NCBI GenBank assembly: GCA_013396525.1
Contig: VWYX01001133.1
Location: 182,203 to 246,202, forward strand
DNA from: Chaetorhynchus papuensis
Lineage: Eukaryota > Chordata > Aves > Passeriformes > Rhipiduridae
DNA length: 64,000 bases
Direction: 5' to 3'
Below the pieces are notes generated by a model. It ran no database searches and was not told the DNA's origin. It worked only from the letters and a program-made list of their open reading frames with translations. The position numbers and the translations under genes are program-made. Positions 60,801-64,000 of the stretch are shown here, in pieces (the first letter of the stretch is position 1; every line of letters begins with the position of its first letter).

Positions 60801-63800
60801 ACAGGGAGGCTGCGGTCAGGAGATGAAGGTTTGTTTATTTTCTGTTGTTTGGCTTCTAAGCTGTTTCATTCTGCAGCAACATTGCATTATGTCCCACAGA
60901 ACAGTGCAAAATAAACGTGCAATCCAAGCACGAGATCAGTTTCCAAACCAGCTGGAACCTGGGATGAGCAGTTCTGGTCCAGTGACCCGTGTGTTACAGG
61001 CAGGTTATTTTGGCAACCCCTTCCACTCCCACTCCTGTCCCAAAAACGATGCAGCCTCAAGGCTCAGGGAGTCTCTCCCATTCTTGTTTTGTAGCAGCCT
61101 CTCTGGCCTTGCTGGAGGGTTCTTAACCAAACTGCTCCAGAGGTGAAAGTGCTCTCCAGTGGCATGTATAAAAGCCTTTCAGAAATTACCATGTGCTGCA
61201 TCTATAGCACGCAGCAACTGCAGGAAGTTCTGACAGCCTCTTAGCAGGGATTGTACAGAACCACAGAAACCAGCTCCCATTGCCATCTGTTCTCTTCACA
61301 AAAGGAGCTGAGAGCACTGAAGTGAACTCTACACACTTGGAACTCGGCACAGTTTATTGGGTTACCTTAACTGGTAGCTGAGAAATGCCCCAGAGCTGTC
61401 AGGAGCTGCTTCTGCAGCCAGTGGTAAATGTTGTCACTCTTCCACGCTGCCTTTGTGGCAGATTGGATGCCAGCATTAATAAAACATGGTGTCTGAGTGC
61501 AAGGATTAATTCAGTGCAAGAGCTATTTGAAGATGGCAATTAGTCACACTTATCTTGAGCTGCAACATTCAACTCAATTTCCTATTGACAGAGTGCTGCC
61601 AGGAATGCCAAATCAATAATGTAAGGCACTATGGGGTTATGGCAGAAGGCACAGTGCTTAATAAACACAAGCACCATTGTGGGGTTTGTTTTATTCCCTC
61701 TCTGTGGACTCGGCCTTCTGAGATGAAGACAACATTGTGCTTGTGCACAACCAGAGGCAGAACGGCCCCATCAGGGATGGTTGGTTTCAGATTGCTCAGC
61801 TGTGTTTTAACAGGGGGCTATGAGGATAATTATGCTAAAATTGGAAATGCAAGTATGCCTGGACAGATAACTGTAATTGTCTACCCCAGCTTTGGTGGCT
61901 GGAAGGTGTTAAAGTCCCCAAAAGAGTTGGTAGGGACAGCATCCCAGCCACAGGTCTGCAGGGAGAACGAGTCCTTAGGAAGGGTGGCAAAAGCTCTGAA
62001 ATTATGTATATAATTTGGGCAAAATTGGAGCTATGATCCCTCTTGGCTTTGCATGTCTGGATTAAAGTTTCTTTGCAGTGTCTATTTGAAAACTCTGTTT
62101 TGCCCCAGATGTCAGGGCTCCGAGTGCACCAATATAGGTCCTAATGGCCCTGCCCAGGCTCACCAGGAACCTTTCCTAGCATGCTGCAATAAAGCAGCTG
62201 TTATCTAACGTGACATCAGGGGTGTTACAGGGTGCCGAGTGATGTCTGTGCATGTGATGTGTGTGCATAACTCCATTAGCACTAATGGCAGCTAATGGGC
62301 ATGGCCTACTAGAAGAGAAGAGGCTATTTCTCTAAGTGTCAGACACTAATAAAAATGACATTTCAATTTGGATGTCCAACCTTCAATTTAGGCAGCAAGT
62401 GCTTCGGATGAATTTTTGACAGCTACAGCACCATAATTAACTTGAGGCTCAAATGGAATTGTTTATGCTGTTTCAATTGCTTATTCACATGATTGAGGGC
62501 CTCCCTCCCCTTCTGTGACTTTAGGGGGAACACATTCACTTGCATTTAGAAGTTTTGTTTTGTTGATCTGCTGTACTACAGAGGCACTTATATCAGCTCA
62601 AAGGCTTGACTCTCTCAATGTGCATAAATATAAACACATATCCAGTGTAGAATCCTGGCTCACCTGGCACCGGAGCCCCGTGCAGGGAGGAAGGCAGAGC
62701 ACGTCTGGAGCTCAGGGTGCTATGGAATCCACCTGAGGAACTGATTCAGTGCTTGAGATCTTCACACTGAAATATTTGTTTGGTAATTTATCTTTCTTTT
62801 TCATTTCCTGAGAAGTCCTCTTAAAGGATATTGCCTCATAAGAAAAGAAAAATGAAGATTTATTAACAACCAAAGAGGACTGTACATATCCTGTTTAATT
62901 TGTCTGGATGCTTCTCTGACCTTTGCTGATTTTGTTTACCTAAGACAGTTTAGTGGGATGCCAGCTCTTCCAGGTCACACCATTTGTATCAGCCTTTCAG
63001 CTTATGGGGGCGTTGGGGGTGTGATTGTGTTGAACCACAGCTGCCACTCACACAGCAGAAATATCATCTGACAAACTTGACATGTGGCCTGGAGTAGCTG
63101 CTAAATTTTGTGGTGCTCTTTATGGATTTGATTGTTTCAGCATTCATGACAGTAATTTTCAGTCACTCTGATTATGATTATTTGAGCACTCACAACACTA
63201 ATTTTTCTCAGCATCCTCAGTAAAGCATGGCAGGGTTTCCAGGGTTCGAAATGTGGCTGTTTCCATAAGAGAGCACAGCTCCTGGGTTATCAGTGCTGCC
63301 TTTGCATTGCCCTCAGGGCTGGGACAGCCCGGGGACAGATAGAGGGTTGGCTTACGGTTATCTTAGGGGGGATTGGTAAGAACTTTGTTCTTTGTGTTCC
63401 CCCTGTCCTGCTCCCACCGAGCAGTGCTGTGGCCCTGGGGCAGTTCCAAGGAGGAGAATGGAACTCTGCAGTGCCTCAGGCCTGCGGGGAGTTAATCCAT
63501 CAGCACTGCCCTGTGCCTGGGAACGGCCCTCCTTACACACTCCCCTCTCTGTTACACATTTCTGGTTCACTTTGCCTTTTTTATAATGCAGAATGCTCCT
63601 GCTCTTGACGGCAGGGCTTGGCAGGCAGGTGCCTGGAGCTGCTCCTCTGCTGGAGACACTGACGTGGGTGAATGTTCGGCTCTGAGGTGCTGGTCATGAA
63701 TTTGATAGTTAAATATGGAGATTTGTGCTCAGTTAGCTTTTACATCCCCTCTGGGATTGACTGAGGGTGTTTCAGGCTGGGGTTATAGATGAAGATTTTA

Positions 63801-64000
63801 ATCTGTGCCATAAATTCACCATCATGATGCAGCTGCTGGAATAACTGCAGGAGGGAAGGCAGGGCTGAAATGAGAGAGAACAGGCTGGAGTGTTGCCTGT
63901 GTGCTGCTTCAATTCCTGCTGTTGCTCCATCCAACGTCCATCTCAATGACTGTGCTAGGGGATAAAGTAGTTCTCAGAGTGAATTAAGTGGATATAATCT

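Larger units (their letters stand above)
49596..64000. other. Gene-free intergenic stretch
   Basis: Unique DNA with no recognised gene. It includes a 172-codon plus-strand frame (50447-50965) with an internal acceptor and donor pair, a 152-codon plus-strand frame (61555-62013), the minisatellite at 56437, and a TAAT-rich block near 62260-62490. None of these frames matches a family I recognise. Confidence 0.5.

Noticed and set aside
63235..63260. tRNA B-box-like GGGTTCGAAA
   Set aside because: No acceptor stem, A box or cloverleaf could be drawn around it.
1..64000. CRISPR arrays, operons, integrases or other bacterial systems
   Set aside because: No bacterial-type gene density, ribosome-binding sites or spacer-repeat arrays; the tandem repeats have no unique spacers of constant length.

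Overview
This window reads as a gene-poor stretch of a bird nuclear genome. The strongest evidence is a 5'-truncated CR1 LINE at about 29575-30178: its 3' end carries the typical CR1 tail (AAGGTCCCTTCCAACC followed by ATTCTATG), and CR1 is the dominant avian retrotransposon. Low interspersed-repeat density, GC-rich minisatellites, a CpG island holding a signal-peptide exon, and two N gaps placed at GC-rich or tandem-repeat sequence all fit a bird assembly. I cannot name the species. No bacterial, plasmid or phage gene is present, and almost all open reading frames here are short and look like chance.

Layout. Positions 1-22366 are gene-free AT-leaning DNA, which I infer to be part of intron 1 of a minus-strand gene. 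They contain one notable insertion, a decayed Ty3/gypsy retrotransposon fragment (about 17125-17714) between two diverged copies of a roughly 100-bp sequence. Positions 22260-23560 form a CpG island interrupted by a 265-base gap. In it lies the only coding exon I can support: the minus-strand start ATG at 22412, 46 coding bases giving the start of a signal peptide (MARAAGLLLGALLCG), then a consensus splice donor. A 9-codon upstream ORF beginning with the same six residues sits 99 bases upstream in the same frame. Positions 23560-64000 lie upstream of that gene and are gene-free as far as I can see. They include a possible ancient MIR SINE (about 26608-26690), a second GC/CpG-rich patch with a 44-bp minisatellite (about 27940-28560), the CR1 copy, several AT-rich blocks that look like conserved noncoding elements, a second gap (49114-49595) at a 39-bp tandem repeat, a 20-bp minisatellite (56437-56548) and assorted microsatellites.

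How it fits together. The simplest reading is the promoter and first exon of one secreted or membrane protein gene transcribed leftwards, with a long first intron on the left and a long intergenic region, possibly rich in regulatory elements, on the right. I do not recognise the gene from 15 residues. I found no convincing previously undescribed system. The observations most worth checking are the gypsy remnant and its flanking repeats, the in-frame upstream ORF that mimics the true start, the minisatellite beside a second possible promoter, and two candidate plus-strand exons.
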